A stretch of DNA of 18,700 nucleotides from CALGFI01 sp036374435 (GTDB lineage: Bacteria; Actinomycetota; UBA4738; HRBIN12). The DNA is taken from contig DASUTU010000087.1 of assembly GCA_036374435.1 (NCBI GenBank), positions 1 through 18,700 on the forward strand, read 5' to 3'. Below, one piece after another: positions 5,332-15,366 of this stretch (its first letter is position 1; the number at the start of each line of letters is the position of its first letter). The position numbers and the translations under genes were made by a program. The notes beneath the pieces were generated by a model. It was not told the DNA's origin. It searched no databases and saw nothing but the letters and a program-made list of their open reading frames with translations.

Positions 5332-6660
5332 ATGGGGCGGCTCTTCGGCACGGACGGCGTCCGGGGACGGTTCGGACGCGAGTTGACGATGGACCTGGCG
5401 CGCGAGCTCGGCCGCGCGGCGGTCACGGTCCTGTCGCGGTACGAGCGCGAGGTCCCCAGGTTCGTGATCGGGCGAGACACCCGGGCCTCGGGGGTGCCGC
5501 TCGAGGCCGCCCTGGTCGAGGGCATCACGGAGGCCGGCGGCGACGTGACGCTGGTCGGCGTCGAACCCACGCCCGCGATCGCGTTCCTCACCACCATGTT
5601 GTCGGCGTCGTCCGGCGTGGTGATCTCCGCGTCGCACAACCCGCCCGAGGACAACGGCATCAAGTTCTTCGGGCCCTACGGCTTCAAGCTCTCCGACGAG
5701 CTCGAGGAGGAGATCGAGGCCGAGATGGCGAACGGCTCGGCCGGAATCGGACCGGCCGGGGCGGTGCACGATCTGCCGACCGGCGCGCCAGACTACCTGG
5801 ATCACGTCGTCGCGGCCGCCGAGTGCCGGCTCGACGGAATGCGGGTCGTGGTCGACTGCGCGAACGGCGCGGCGTCGCAGATCGCACCGGAGGCCCTTCG
5901 CCGGCTCGGCGCCGAGGTGCACGCGATCTTCGCCGAGCCCGACGGCTCGAACATCAACGTCGGCTGCGGGGCCCTGCATCCCGAGGTGGTGGCCGGGGCC
6001 GTTCGAGCCTCCGGCGCCGATGTCGGCATCGCCCACGACGGCGACGCCGATCGGGCGTTGTTCGCCGACGCCGAGGGCAACGTCATCGACGGGGATCAGG
6101 TGCTCGCGGCGTGTGCGATCGCGATGAAGGAGGAGGGCCGGCTCGACGGCGACGTGGTCGTAGCCACCGTGATGTCGAATCTCGGCCTCCGGCTGGCGCT
6201 CGACCGGGCGGGGATCCGCCTGCTCCAGGCGCCGGTCGGCGACCGGTACGTGCTCGAACAGATGCACGAGCACGGGGCGGTGCTCGGTGGCGAGCAGTCC
6301 GGGCATCTGATCTTCCGCGATCACGCCACGACGGGGGACGGACTGGTGACGGCGGCCCGGTTCCTCTCGTTGGCTCGTCGCCGGGATCAGACCGTCGCCG
6401 AGCTCGTCTCGGTGATGCGACGGCTCCCGCAGGTGATCGAGAACGTCCGGGTGTCCCGCCGCGAGGGCCTCCAGGACGCCGAACCGGTGTGGGCCGCCGT
6501 GCGGGCGGCCGAGGCCGAGCTCGGCGAGACCGGACGGGTGTTGGTCCGGGCCTCGGGCACCGAACCGCTCGTGCGGGTCATGGTCGAGGCCGAGACCGAG
6601 GAGGAGGCGCGCCGCCACGCGGGAGCGATTTCGACCGTTGTGAGTCGCGCGCTCGCCTGA
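5332..6660 (+). CDS. glmM: Phosphoglucosamine mutase
   Basis: GlmM converts glucosamine-6-phosphate to glucosamine-1-phosphate on the way to UDP-N-acetylglucosamine for peptidoglycan. The 442-residue length is normal for the family. Signature regions are MGRLFGTDGVRG at the start, the phosphoserine loop ISASHNPPEDNG (98-109, catalytic Ser101), the metal-binding DGDADR (236-241) and the phosphate-binding SGTEP near residue 408. The ATG at 5332 gives exactly the conserved N-terminus. The gene lies 13 bp after arsM and 57 bp before glmS, so substrate producer and consumer are adjacent. Read-through from the ars promoter is possible, though a separate start signal is suggested. Confidence 0.97.
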   Translation: MGRLFGTDGVRGRFGRELTMDLARELGRAAVTVLSRYEREVPRFVIGRDTRASGVPLEAALVEGITEAGGDVTLVGVEPTPAIAFLTTMLSASSGVVISASHNPPEDNGIKFFGPYGFKLSDELEEEIEAEMANGSAGIGPAGAVHDLPTGAPDYLDHVVAAAECRLDGMRVVVDCANGAASQIAPEALRRLGAEVHAIFAEPDGSNINVGCGALHPEVVAGAVRASGADVGIAHDGDADRALFADAEGNVIDGDQVLAACAIAMKEEGRLDGDVVVATVMSNLGLRLALDRAGIRLLQAPVGDRYVLEQMHEHGAVLGGEQSGHLIFRDHATTGDGLVTAARFLSLARRRDQTVAELVSVMRRLPQVIENVRVSRREGLQDAEPVWAAVRAAEAELGETGRVLVRASGTEPLVRVMVEAETEEEARRHAGAISTVVSRALA

Positions 6661-6702
6661 CCTCTGGGCCGTTCGGCCGATCCCGTGGCGACGGATGGCT
6701 GC

Positions 6703-6708
6703 TAGTCT
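6703..6708 (+). promoter_or_regulatory. Candidate -10 box for a leaderless glmS transcript
   Basis: TAGTCT fits TANNNT and ends nine bases before the glmS ATG, with no Shine-Dalgarno between. The 57-bp gap after glmM has no other recognisable signal. It is far too short for a glmS ribozyme. Confidence 0.45.
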
Positions 6709-6717
6709 CCATGACCC

Positions 6718-8547
<1,830 letters not shown>

Positions 8548-8575
8548 TCTCGGGCGTCCGCACCCGCCCTTCCAC

Positions 8576-8581
8576 TACCCT
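8576..8581 (+). promoter_or_regulatory. Candidate -10 box for a leaderless acpS transcript
   Basis: TACCCT fits TANNNT and ends seven bases before the acpS GTG, in the 47-bp gap after glmS. The spacing places the transcription start on or next to the start codon. No Shine-Dalgarno is visible. Confidence 0.45.
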
Positions 8582-8588
8582 GTGGCCC

Positions 8589-8963
8589 GTGGAGATCCTC
8601 GGCTTGGGGGTCGACGTGTGCGAGATCGCGCGGATGGAGCGCGCCCTGGAGCGCCACCCGACGATGCGCGAGCGGGTGTTCACGCCCGAGGAGATCGCCT
8701 ATTGCGACTCGAAGGCCCGTCCGGCCGAGAGCTACGCGGGTCGCTTCGCCGCCCGCGAGGCGGTCATCAAGGCGCTCGGCGGCTATCGGGGTCGGGGGTG
8801 GCAGGACATCAGCGTCGGCCGCGGGCCGTCAGGGGCGCCGGAGATCCGCCTCGCCGGCAACGCGAAGCGGCGAGCCGACGCGCTCGGCGTCACGAACGTG
8901 CTGATCACCTTCACCCACGAACGTTCGATGGCGGTGGCCGTCGCCGTGGCCGTTCGCGGATGA
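8589..8963 (+). CDS. acpS: Holo-[acyl-carrier-protein] synthase
   Basis: AcpS attaches 4'-phosphopantetheine from CoA to acyl carrier protein and so activates fatty-acid synthesis. The 124-residue size is typical. It starts VEILGLGVDVCEIARME, where the Asp of GVDV binds Mg2+. It continues with FTPEEIAYC, the second metal/CoA motif YAGRFAAREAVIKALG, and THERSMAVAVAV near the end. The GTG at 8589 was chosen because it gives the family N-terminus; upstream in-frame codons belong to the end of glmS in another frame. nnr starts 10 bp after the stop. Confidence 0.95.
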   Translation: MEILGLGVDVCEIARMERALERHPTMRERVFTPEEIAYCDSKARPAESYAGRFAAREAVIKALGGYRGRGWQDISVGRGPSGAPEIRLAGNAKRRADALGVTNVLITFTHERSMAVAVAVAVRG

Positions 8964-8973
8964 GGAGCGGGAG

Positions 8974-10497
8974 GTGAAGCCGATCCTGACGCCGGCGGAG
9001 GCCGGCGCCATGGACCGCGCCGCCGCCGAGCGCGGAATCACCACGGCCTCGTTGATGGAGAACGCCGGCCGCGAGGTGGCCGCCGCCGCCGTCCGCCTGG
9101 GCGGCGGGACCTACGGGCGTCGCGCCCTGGTGGTCTGCGGGCGAGGCAACAACGGCGGCGACGGGTTCGTCGCGGCCCGGTACCTCTCGGCCTGGGGACT
9201 CGGGGTGACGGTGCTGCGCCTGGACGCCGACGCCGATCTGCGCGAACCGAGCGCCTCGAACCTGCAGCGACTCGGCCACACGTCGGTTCGGGTGCGGCCC
9301 TGGTCGGAGGAGACCGCCGCCCGCGAGCTGGCTCGGGCGGACCTGGTCGTCGACGCCGTGTTCGGCACCGGCTTCCGAGGGGCGCCCGAGGGAGACCACG
9401 CCACCGCGCTCGAGCGGATCGGCGGGGGGCCTCCGGTCGTGGCCGTGGACGTCCCCTCCGGCGTGAACGGCGCCACCGGCGAGGTCGCCGGCGACGCGGT
9501 CCGGGCAGATCTCACGGTGACGTTCGGCGCGGCCAAGCCGGGCATCGTGCTGCTGCCGGGCGCCGTCCACGCCGGGGTCGTCGAGGTGGCCGACATCGGG
9601 TTCCCCCGCGACCTGGTGCGAAGCGATCTCTGGCTGGTCGAAGACGCCGACGTCGCGTCGTGGATCCCGGAGCGGGCGGCCGAGTCGCACAAGCGGGCGG
9701 CCGGCTTCGCCGCGGTCGTCGGCGGCTCCCGGACGATGACCGGCGCGGTCGCCTTGATGGCCTCGGCGGCGTATCGCGCGGGCGCGGGGCTGGTGGCCGC
9801 CGCCGTGCCGGAGTCGATCCTGCCGGTCGTCCAATCCGCGGTCCGCGAAGCCGTGTTCGCGCCGCTCCCGGAGACCGATGCCGGCACCGTGGCCGGCGGC
9901 GGCGACCGGCTGACCGAGATCCTCGAGCAGGTCGGCGCTGTGGCCCTCGGGCCGGGCATGACCGTGGACGAGCGAACCGCCGAGTGGGTCCGTGGCTTCG
10001 TCCGCGAGAGCACCGTTCCGGTCGTCGTGGACGCCGACGGCCTCAACGCGTTCGCCGGCCGGGCATCCGAGCTGGCCCACCGGCGTGCCGGGCTGGTCCT
10101 GACGCCGCACGCCGGAGAGTTCGCTCGTCTGGCCAACGTCCCGGCGGCGGAGCTGGATGCCGATCGCATCGCGCACGTCCGCAAGCTCGCCGCCGAGACC
10201 GACGCGATCGTCCTGCTGAAGGGGTCGCGAACGCTCGTGGCCGCGCCCGACGGCACCGTGCGGGTGAACCCGACCGGCGGCCCGTTCCTCGCCACCGGCG
10301 GGACCGGCGACGTCCTGACCGGGATGATCGCGGGGATGATCGCGCGCGGGCTGGCGCCGGCCGAGGCGGCCTCGGCGGCCGCGTACGTCCACGGCGTGGC
10401 CGGAAGGTTGGCCGCCGACGTCGGTGGGGACGGCATCACGGCCGTGGACGTGCTCGAACGCGTGCCGGAGGCGCTCGTGGCGGTGACGCGCGGGTGA
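8974..10497 (+). CDS. nnr: Bifunctional NAD(P)HX epimerase / ADP-dependent NAD(P)HX dehydratase
   Basis: Nnr repairs hydrated NADH and NADPH. The N-terminal YjeF_N domain (about 1-210) interconverts the R and S hydrates, and the C-terminal ribokinase-like domain (about 225-500) dehydrates the S form at the expense of ADP. Seen motifs are VCGRGNNGGDGFVAARYL (54-71) in the epimerase half. In the dehydratase half are GSRTMTGAVALMASAAYRAG, TPHAGEF (377-383) and NPTGGPFLATGGTGDVLTG (432-450) with catalytic Asp446. The full 507-residue fused form is intact. The GTG start has GAGGAG six bases upstream. The stop overlaps the alr start (GTGA). Confidence 0.95.
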   Translation: MKPILTPAEAGAMDRAAAERGITTASLMENAGREVAAAAVRLGGGTYGRRALVVCGRGNNGGDGFVAARYLSAWGLGVTVLRLDADADLREPSASNLQRLGHTSVRVRPWSEETAARELARADLVVDAVFGTGFRGAPEGDHATALERIGGGPPVVAVDVPSGVNGATGEVAGDAVRADLTVTFGAAKPGIVLLPGAVHAGVVEVADIGFPRDLVRSDLWLVEDADVASWIPERAAESHKRAAGFAAVVGGSRTMTGAVALMASAAYRAGAGLVAAAVPESILPVVQSAVREAVFAPLPETDAGTVAGGGDRLTEILEQVGAVALGPGMTVDERTAEWVRGFVRESTVPVVVDADGLNAFAGRASELAHRRAGLVLTPHAGEFARLANVPAAELDADRIAHVRKLAAETDAIVLLKGSRTLVAAPDGTVRVNPTGGPFLATGGTGDVLTGMIAGMIARGLAPAEAASAAAYVHGVAGRLAADVGGDGITAVDVLERVPEALVAVTRG

Positions 10498-11600
10498 CGC
10501 GGTACCGGCCGACCGTGGTCGAGGTGGATCTCGAGGCCGTCCGGCACAACGTGCGGCTACTGCGCCCGGAGCGCGCCGCGCTCCTGGTGGTGGTCAAGGC
10601 CGACGGATACGGGCACGGCGACCTCCCCGTCGCCCGCGCCGCGCTGGAGGCCGGCGCATCGTGGATCGGCGTGGCGCTGGTCGAGGAAGGCCTCGGACTG
10701 CGCGAGCGCGGGATCGGGGCGCCGATCCTGGTCCTCTCGGAGTGTCCTCCCGGGTCCGAGAAGGAGGCCCTCGCCGCCGGGCTGACCCCGAGCGTCTACA
10801 CGCGGGACGGGTTGGCGGGGCTGGCCGAGGCCGCCCGCGCGCTCGGCCGCCCCGCGGGGGTGCACCTGAAGGTCGACACCGGCATGCACCGGGTGGGCCT
10901 GTGGCCGCCGTCGGCCGCCCCGACGTTCGCCCGCGAGCTGGTGGACGCGGGGCTCGAGCTCGAGGGGTTGTGGACCCATTTCGCCGCCTCGGAGGAGGAC
11001 GAGGATGGCACGCGCGAGCAGCTCGGCCGGCTGCTCGAGGCCCGCGACGCGGTCGTCGCCGTGGGCATCCGGCCGAGGTTGCTCCACGCGGCGAACAGCG
11101 CCGCCACGATCCGGTTCCCCGAAACCCACCTGGACCTGGTTCGGCCGGGGGCGGCGGTCTACGGCGTGGACCCGGGCGGGGGGATCGGCCCGGCGTTCGG
11201 GTTGCGGCCCGCGCTTATGTGGCGCTCCCAGGTGACCATGGTCAAACGCCTGCCGGCCGGCGAACGCGTGTCGTACGGCTGGCGGTACGAGCTCGAACGC
11301 CCCTCGAACGTGGCGACCGTCCCGGTCGGGTACGAAGACGGTTACCCGCGCGGGCTGTCTTCGAAGGCCGACGTGTTGGTCCGCGGGCGACGCCATCGCG
11401 TGGCCGGGACGGTGACGATGGACCAGATCCTCGTCGACTGCGGCGACGACGAGGTCCGGCCGGGCGACGAGGTCGTGTTGATCGGGGCGCAGGGCGACGA
11501 ACGGATCACGGCCGAGGAGCTGGCCGCCCACCTCGGGACGATCGGCTACGAGATGGTGACGGCGATCAGCGAGCGGGTCCCCCGCGACCACGTCGGATGA
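10494..11600 (+). CDS. alr: Alanine racemase
   Basis: Alr is a PLP enzyme that makes D-alanine for the peptidoglycan stem peptide. The 368-residue protein starts VTRYRPTVVEVDLEAVRHNV. The PLP lysine is Lys35 in VVVKADGYGHG (32-42), and the second catalytic base is Tyr261 in RVSYGWRY. VPVGYEDGYPRG and GTVTMDQILVD follow as in the family. The GTG start overlaps the nnr stop by four bases, which fixes the start and implies translational coupling. It ends 13 bp before the alpha/beta hydrolase. The nnr-alr pairing is common in bacteria. Confidence 0.96.
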   Translation: MTRYRPTVVEVDLEAVRHNVRLLRPERAALLVVVKADGYGHGDLPVARAALEAGASWIGVALVEEGLGLRERGIGAPILVLSECPPGSEKEALAAGLTPSVYTRDGLAGLAEAARALGRPAGVHLKVDTGMHRVGLWPPSAAPTFARELVDAGLELEGLWTHFAASEEDEDGTREQLGRLLEARDAVVAVGIRPRLLHAANSAATIRFPETHLDLVRPGAAVYGVDPGGGIGPAFGLRPALMWRSQVTMVKRLPAGERVSYGWRYELERPSNVATVPVGYEDGYPRGLSSKADVLVRGRRHRVAGTVTMDQILVDCGDDEVRPGDEVVLIGAQGDERITAEELAAHLGTIGYEMVTAISERVPRDHVG

Positions 11601-11613
11601 CTCGAGAGGGCGC

Positions 11614-12663
11614 GTGACTCGCCGCCGCACCGCCCTCGTGACGACCGGGCTGGCCGCGGGTGCCGTTGCGGGCGGGCTGGTCGGCAGAGCCGTGATGAAC
11701 GCGCGTCGCCGCCGGGCCGATCCCGAGGCGCACGAGCCGCTCTCGCTGGTGCCGCCGGAAGAGCTCGGCCCGGTGACGTCGTTCGACGGCACGCGGCTCG
11801 CCGTGTACGCGTCGGGAGACCCGGCCGGCCCGCTCCTCCTGTTCGTCCACGGCTTCAGCCTCGACCTCACGACGTGGCACTACCAGTGGACGGAGCTGTC
11901 GGCGAGCTTCCGGTGCGTGTTGATGGACTTGCGATCGCACGGGCGAAGCGACCGTGCCGCCGAGGGCGACCTCTCGCCATCGGCCTTCGGACAGGACCTG
12001 GCGGCGGTGATCGAGTCCCTGCCGGCCGACCGGCCGGCGGTGCTCGTCGGGCACAGCATGGGGTCGATGGCGATCCTGGCGATGGCGGAGGTGCGGCCGG
12101 ACCTGTTCGAGTCCCGCGTGGCCGGGTGCGTGTTCGTGGGATCGGCCGCGAGCGACCTCCTTCGTGGGCTGATGGGATCGATCACCGGGCTGCTCCGACC
12201 GCGCCTGGGGTCGCTCCGCCAGGCCGTCACGCGGGTGGACCGCCTGCGGCGGGCCGTGCTGGCGAGCCCGGGGGACGTGGCCGGCCTCGTGGCCCGGCTG
12301 ACGCAGTTCGGGCCGCACGCCTCGCCCCACGTGGTCGCGTACGTGGTGAGCCTGGCCGGACGAGCGCCGACCGAGGTGTGGACCGACGGGCTGGCCGGGC
12401 TCATGGACCTCGACCTCCGGCATGCGCTCGAGCACGTCGGGGTCCCGGCACTCGTCCTCGTCGGCGGCCACGACCGGGTCACGCCGCCGTCGGCGGCCGT
12501 GGCGCTGGCCGGCGCGCTGCCCGACGCCCGCTTGGAGGTGATCGATGACGCCGGCCACATCCCCATGATGGAGATGCACGAGGAGTTCAACCGGCGGCTC
12601 GAGCGGTTCTCCCGGGGCGTCCTCGGCCCGTCCTCGCGCGGCAGGAAGCGGAGGAGCGCGTGA
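11614..12663 (+). CDS. Membrane-anchored alpha/beta hydrolase
   Basis: This is a 349-residue alpha/beta-hydrolase-fold protein. An N-terminal hydrophobic helix (about 6-28, flanked by RRR and ARRRR) should act as a signal anchor or uncleaved export signal. The catalytic set is complete: oxyanion HGF (79-81), nucleophile Ser148 in GHSMG, Asp287 in GGHDRVTPP and His315 in DAGHIPM. The substrate is unknown; families around this fold include lipases, esterases and peptidases. A hydrolase of this type between alr and tsaE is a recurrent actinobacterial arrangement. The GTG start is preceded by GAGAGGG. The stop overlaps the next GTG (GTGA). The C-terminus is basic (SRGRKRRSA). Confidence 0.9.
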   Translation: MTRRRTALVTTGLAAGAVAGGLVGRAVMNARRRRADPEAHEPLSLVPPEELGPVTSFDGTRLAVYASGDPAGPLLLFVHGFSLDLTTWHYQWTELSASFRCVLMDLRSHGRSDRAAEGDLSPSAFGQDLAAVIESLPADRPAVLVGHSMGSMAILAMAEVRPDLFESRVAGCVFVGSAASDLLRGLMGSITGLLRPRLGSLRQAVTRVDRLRRAVLASPGDVAGLVARLTQFGPHASPHVVAYVVSLAGRAPTEVWTDGLAGLMDLDLRHALEHVGVPALVLVGGHDRVTPPSAAVALAGALPDARLEVIDDAGHIPMMEMHEEFNRRLERFSRGVLGPSSRGRKRRSA

Positions 12664-13565
12664 TCACGCGCGTCGAGGGCCTCCGCGTCGGCCACTGGAC
12701 GGATCGCGAGGGCATCACGGGCTGCACCGTGGTCCTGTGCCCGCCGGGCACGGTGGGTTCGGTCGACGTGAAGGGCGGCGCGCCCGGCACGCGAGAGACC
12801 GACGCCATCCGCCCCGGGACGCTCACGCCCGAGGTGCACGCGGTCCTGCTCACCGGGGGGAGCGCGTTCGGCTTGGCCGCGGCCGACGGGGTCCAGCGGT
12901 GGCTGGAGGAGCGGGGGATCGGGTTCGACACCGGGATCGCCCGGGTGCCGATCGTCCCGGCGGCGGTCCTGTTCGATCTGGGGCTCGGCGACTCGGCCGC
13001 GCGGCCCACGGCGGCGTCGGGCGCCGCCGCCTGCGAGGCGGCCACCGACGGCGACGTGGCCGAAGGCAGCGTCGGGGCCGGAACCGGGGCCACCGTCGCC
13101 AAGAGCCCCGACCCCGCCGCAGGGTGGAAGGGCGGGATCGGCACGGCGGCCCTTGAGGAGGACGGCGTGGTCGTGGGGGCGCTCGCGGCGGCGAACGTGC
13201 TCGGGGACGTGATCGACGAGGACGGCGCCCCCATCGCGTCGAACCGGAACCCGGAGGCCGAGCCGCTCCGCTGGCCCGGCGCGAACACCGCGCTGGCCGT
13301 GGTGGCGACGAACGCGACCCTGACCAAAGAACGGGCGATGTTGCTGGCCGGCGCCGGGTCCGAGGGCATTTCGCTCGCGGTTCGGCCCTCGCATACGATG
13401 TGGGACGGTGACGTGGTGTTCGCCATCGGCACCGGACGGACGGTGGCGCCGCAGCCCGCGCTCGAGCGGATGGCGGCTCGGGCTGTCGCCGAATCGATCC
13501 GCCGCGGGGTGCGCCTGGCCGAGCCGCTCGGCGGGGTGCCGGCGGTAGGGGGGTTCGTGGCGTGA
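12660..13565 (+). CDS. P1 (NylC/DmpA-type) self-processing Ntn hydrolase/aminopeptidase
   Basis: The 301-residue protein belongs to the P1 peptidase family, relatives of NylC (nylon-oligomer hydrolase) and DmpA (L-aminopeptidase/D-amidase). It starts VITRVEGLRVGHWTDREGIT. It has the LTGGSAFGLAAADGV loop (64-78), GAGTGATVAK (139-148), GWKGGIGTA (155-163) and ANTALAVVATNATLTK (208-223). By analogy with NylC, the chain should cut itself between Asn209 and Thr210, leaving a 92-residue beta subunit with Thr210 as nucleophile. NylC's beta subunit is of similar size. No signal peptide is seen, so it is probably cytoplasmic. It is joined to both neighbours by GTGA overlaps. The true substrate is unknown. 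Confidence 0.9.
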   Translation: MITRVEGLRVGHWTDREGITGCTVVLCPPGTVGSVDVKGGAPGTRETDAIRPGTLTPEVHAVLLTGGSAFGLAAADGVQRWLEERGIGFDTGIARVPIVPAAVLFDLGLGDSAARPTAASGAAACEAATDGDVAEGSVGAGTGATVAKSPDPAAGWKGGIGTAALEEDGVVVGALAAANVLGDVIDEDGAPIASNRNPEAEPLRWPGANTALAVVATNATLTKERAMLLAGAGSEGISLAVRPSHTMWDGDVVFAIGTGRTVAPQPALERMAARAVAESIRRGVRLAEPLGGVPAVGGFVA

Positions 13566-14158
13566 GGACGTTGGAGGAGGCGGCTCGCGAAGCCGCGACG
13601 TGTACTCGGTGCCGGCTCTCGCAGGGCCGGACTCAAGTGGTCTACGGCGTCGGCAGCCCCGACGCCGACCTGATGTTCATCGGCGAGGCGCCGGGGTTCC
13701 ACGAGGACAAGCAGGGCGAGCCGTTCGTCGGCGCGGCCGGCCAGCTGCTGAACCGGCTGCTCTCGGAGATCGGGATCGCCCGCGAAGACGTCTACATCAA
13801 CAACGTGATCCTGTGCCGCCCTCCGGGCAACCGCGACCCCTATCCGGACGAGCTCGAGGCGTGCAAGCCCTGGCTCGACGAACGCATCGCGCTGGTGGAC
13901 CCCGTCGTGATCGTGACGCTGGGGAACTGGGCGACGCGGTACATCCTCGGCGGTAGCGTCTCGATCAGCCGGGTCCGGGGGCAACGGTTCCCCTGGAACG
14001 GCCGGATCGTGATCCCGACCTTCCATCCGGCGGCGGTCCTGCACGGCGGGGGAGAGAGCTCTCGCCAGATGGCGTCGCTCCGCGCCGACTTCCAGGAGAT
14101 CCGCGCCGCGCTGGCCGAACGGCCCCAGCCGGCCGAGGAGCAGCTCGGCCTCTTCTGA
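13562..14158 (+). CDS. Family 4 uracil-DNA glycosylase (iron-sulfur type) with clamp-binding-like C-terminus
   Basis: This enzyme removes uracil from DNA to start base-excision repair. Four cysteines suited to a [4Fe-4S] cluster occur at 14, 17, 85 and 101 (TCTRC, then ILCRPPGN, then EACKPW). The uracil-binding and catalytic motifs GEAPG (41-45) and HPAA (155-158) are present, as is FVGAAGQLLNRLL. The 198-residue length is normal. The last residues EEQLGLF contain QLGLF (194-198), a good match to the bacterial beta-clamp-binding consensus QLxLF; this would tether the enzyme to the replication clamp. The GTG start overlaps the P1 peptidase stop, and tsaE begins six bases after its end. Confidence 0.94.
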   Translation: MRTLEEAAREAATCTRCRLSQGRTQVVYGVGSPDADLMFIGEAPGFHEDKQGEPFVGAAGQLLNRLLSEIGIAREDVYINNVILCRPPGNRDPYPDELEACKPWLDERIALVDPVVIVTLGNWATRYILGGSVSISRVRGQRFPWNGRIVIPTFHPAAVLHGGGESSRQMASLRADFQEIRAALAERPQPAEEQLGLF

Positions 14159-14164
14159 GACCTC

Positions 14165-14662
14165 ATGAGCAGGCTCCTCGAGCTCGCCGCCGCGACGGCG
14201 GAGGACACCAGGGCGGTGGGCTCCGCGCTCGCGCCGTTGCTCAGACCCGGGGACGCGGTGGCGCTGACCGGGGAGCTCGGGGCGGGCAAGACCACCTTCG
14301 TCCAGGGGGTCGCTCGCGGCGCCGGGTACGAAGGACCGGTGGCCTCGCCGACGTTCACGCTCGTTCGCGAATACCGGACCGGGAACCTGCGACTCGAACA
14401 CGTCGACCTGTACCGGCTGGACCGGGTCCAGGAGGTGATCGATCTCGGGTTGCTCGAGCTGCTCGAGCTCGACGGCGTCCTGCTCGTCGAGTGGGGGGAC
14501 GTAATCGAGGCCCTGTTGCCGCCCGACCACCTGGTGGTCGAGCTCACGGTGCCCGGCCAGGACGAGGAGCGCCGGATCTCGATCCGCCGGGTGGGGCCGG
14601 GCTGGGCCGGCCGATGGGAGCGCCTGGAGCAGGCGGTGGAGCCCTGGAGGGCGTCCGCGTGA
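14165..14662 (+). CDS. tsaE: tRNA t6A biosynthesis ATPase
   Basis: TsaE is the ATPase partner of TsaB-TsaD in making N6-threonylcarbamoyladenosine at position 37 of ANN-decoding tRNAs. The 165-residue protein has the P-loop GELGAGKTT (36-44), ASPTFTLVREY, HVDLYRL and LLVEWGD, all typical. It has a slightly longer C-terminus than the usual 150 or so residues (GWAGRWERLEQAVEPW). Its TGA overlaps the tsaB GTG by four bases, so the two partners are coupled. Confidence 0.95.
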   Translation: MSRLLELAAATAEDTRAVGSALAPLLRPGDAVALTGELGAGKTTFVQGVARGAGYEGPVASPTFTLVREYRTGNLRLEHVDLYRLDRVQEVIDLGLLELLELDGVLLVEWGDVIEALLPPDHLVVELTVPGQDEERRISIRRVGPGWAGRWERLEQAVEPWRASA

Positions 14663-15366
14663 TCGTCCTCGGCATCGACACCTCGACCAACCACACCTCG
14701 GTGGCCCTCGGGACCGAGTCCGACCTGCTCGCAGCGGTGCAGTTCGCCGGTCCCCGGCGCCAGGACGACCTCGTCCCGGCCGTCCGACAGGCGCTGGCCT
14801 GGGCGGGGGTGGAGCTCTCGCACGTGGGGGGCGTGGCCGTGGGGCTCGGCCCCGGGCTGTACACGGGCCTGCGCGTCGGGATCCAGGTGGGCAAGTCGCT
14901 GGCGCAGACTCTGCGCGTCCCCATGGTGGGGATCCCCTCGCTCGACGTCCTGGCGCTCGGCGTCCGGACGGTCCGGCGCCGGATCTGCGCCGTGCTGGAC
15001 GCGAGGCGGGGCGAGGTGTTCTTCGCCTTCTACCGGGCGGTCCCGGGTGGCGTCGTGCGCGACGGCGACTTCCGGGTGGACCGCCCGGCTGCGCTGGCGG
15101 CCGAGCTCGTGGCGGGGCGCGAGGAGGTGCTGCTCGTTGGCAACGGTGCCATCCTGTACCGAGAACAGCTGGAGGAGGCCGCGGCGCGAGTCGCCTTCGC
15201 CCCGGCGGCCCTGGCCCATCCGTGGGCCTCGGCCCTGGTCGAGGTCTCGGCCCCGCGGTTCATCCGTGAGGAGACCGACCGCCTGCACGAGATCGTGCCG
15301 CTGTACCTGAGGAAGACGGATGCGGAGATCAACTGGGATCAGCGAGCTCGAGGCGCCTCGGCTTGA
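14659..15366 (+). CDS. tsaB: tRNA t6A biosynthesis protein, inactive ASKHA partner of TsaD
   Basis: TsaB dimerises with TsaD to form the core of the bacterial t6A-making complex. The 235-residue protein starts VIVLGIDTSTNHTSVALG and contains GVAVGLGPGLYTGLRVG (58-74), the signature segment. It lacks the metal-binding histidines present in TsaD, as expected for this subunit. The GTG start lies in the tsaE stop (GTGA). The 3' end overlaps the likely rimI start by 47 bases. Confidence 0.95.
   Translation: MIVLGIDTSTNHTSVALGTESDLLAAVQFAGPRRQDDLVPAVRQALAWAGVELSHVGGVAVGLGPGLYTGLRVGIQVGKSLAQTLRVPMVGIPSLDVLALGVRTVRRRICAVLDARRGEVFFAFYRAVPGGVVRDGDFRVDRPAALAAELVAGREEVLLVGNGAILYREQLEEAAARVAFAPAALAHPWASALVEVSAPRFIREETDRLHEIVPLYLRKTDAEINWDQRARGASA

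Noticed and set aside
6661..6717. A glmS ribozyme/riboswitch upstream of glmS
   Set aside because: The gap is only 57 bp with no fitting fold; the glmS ribozyme is much longer and typical of Firmicutes.
12737..13156. Alternative-frame ORF inside the P1 peptidase gene as an overlapping gene
   Set aside because: The product is Arg/Gly low-complexity and the peptidase frame has the conserved motifs throughout.
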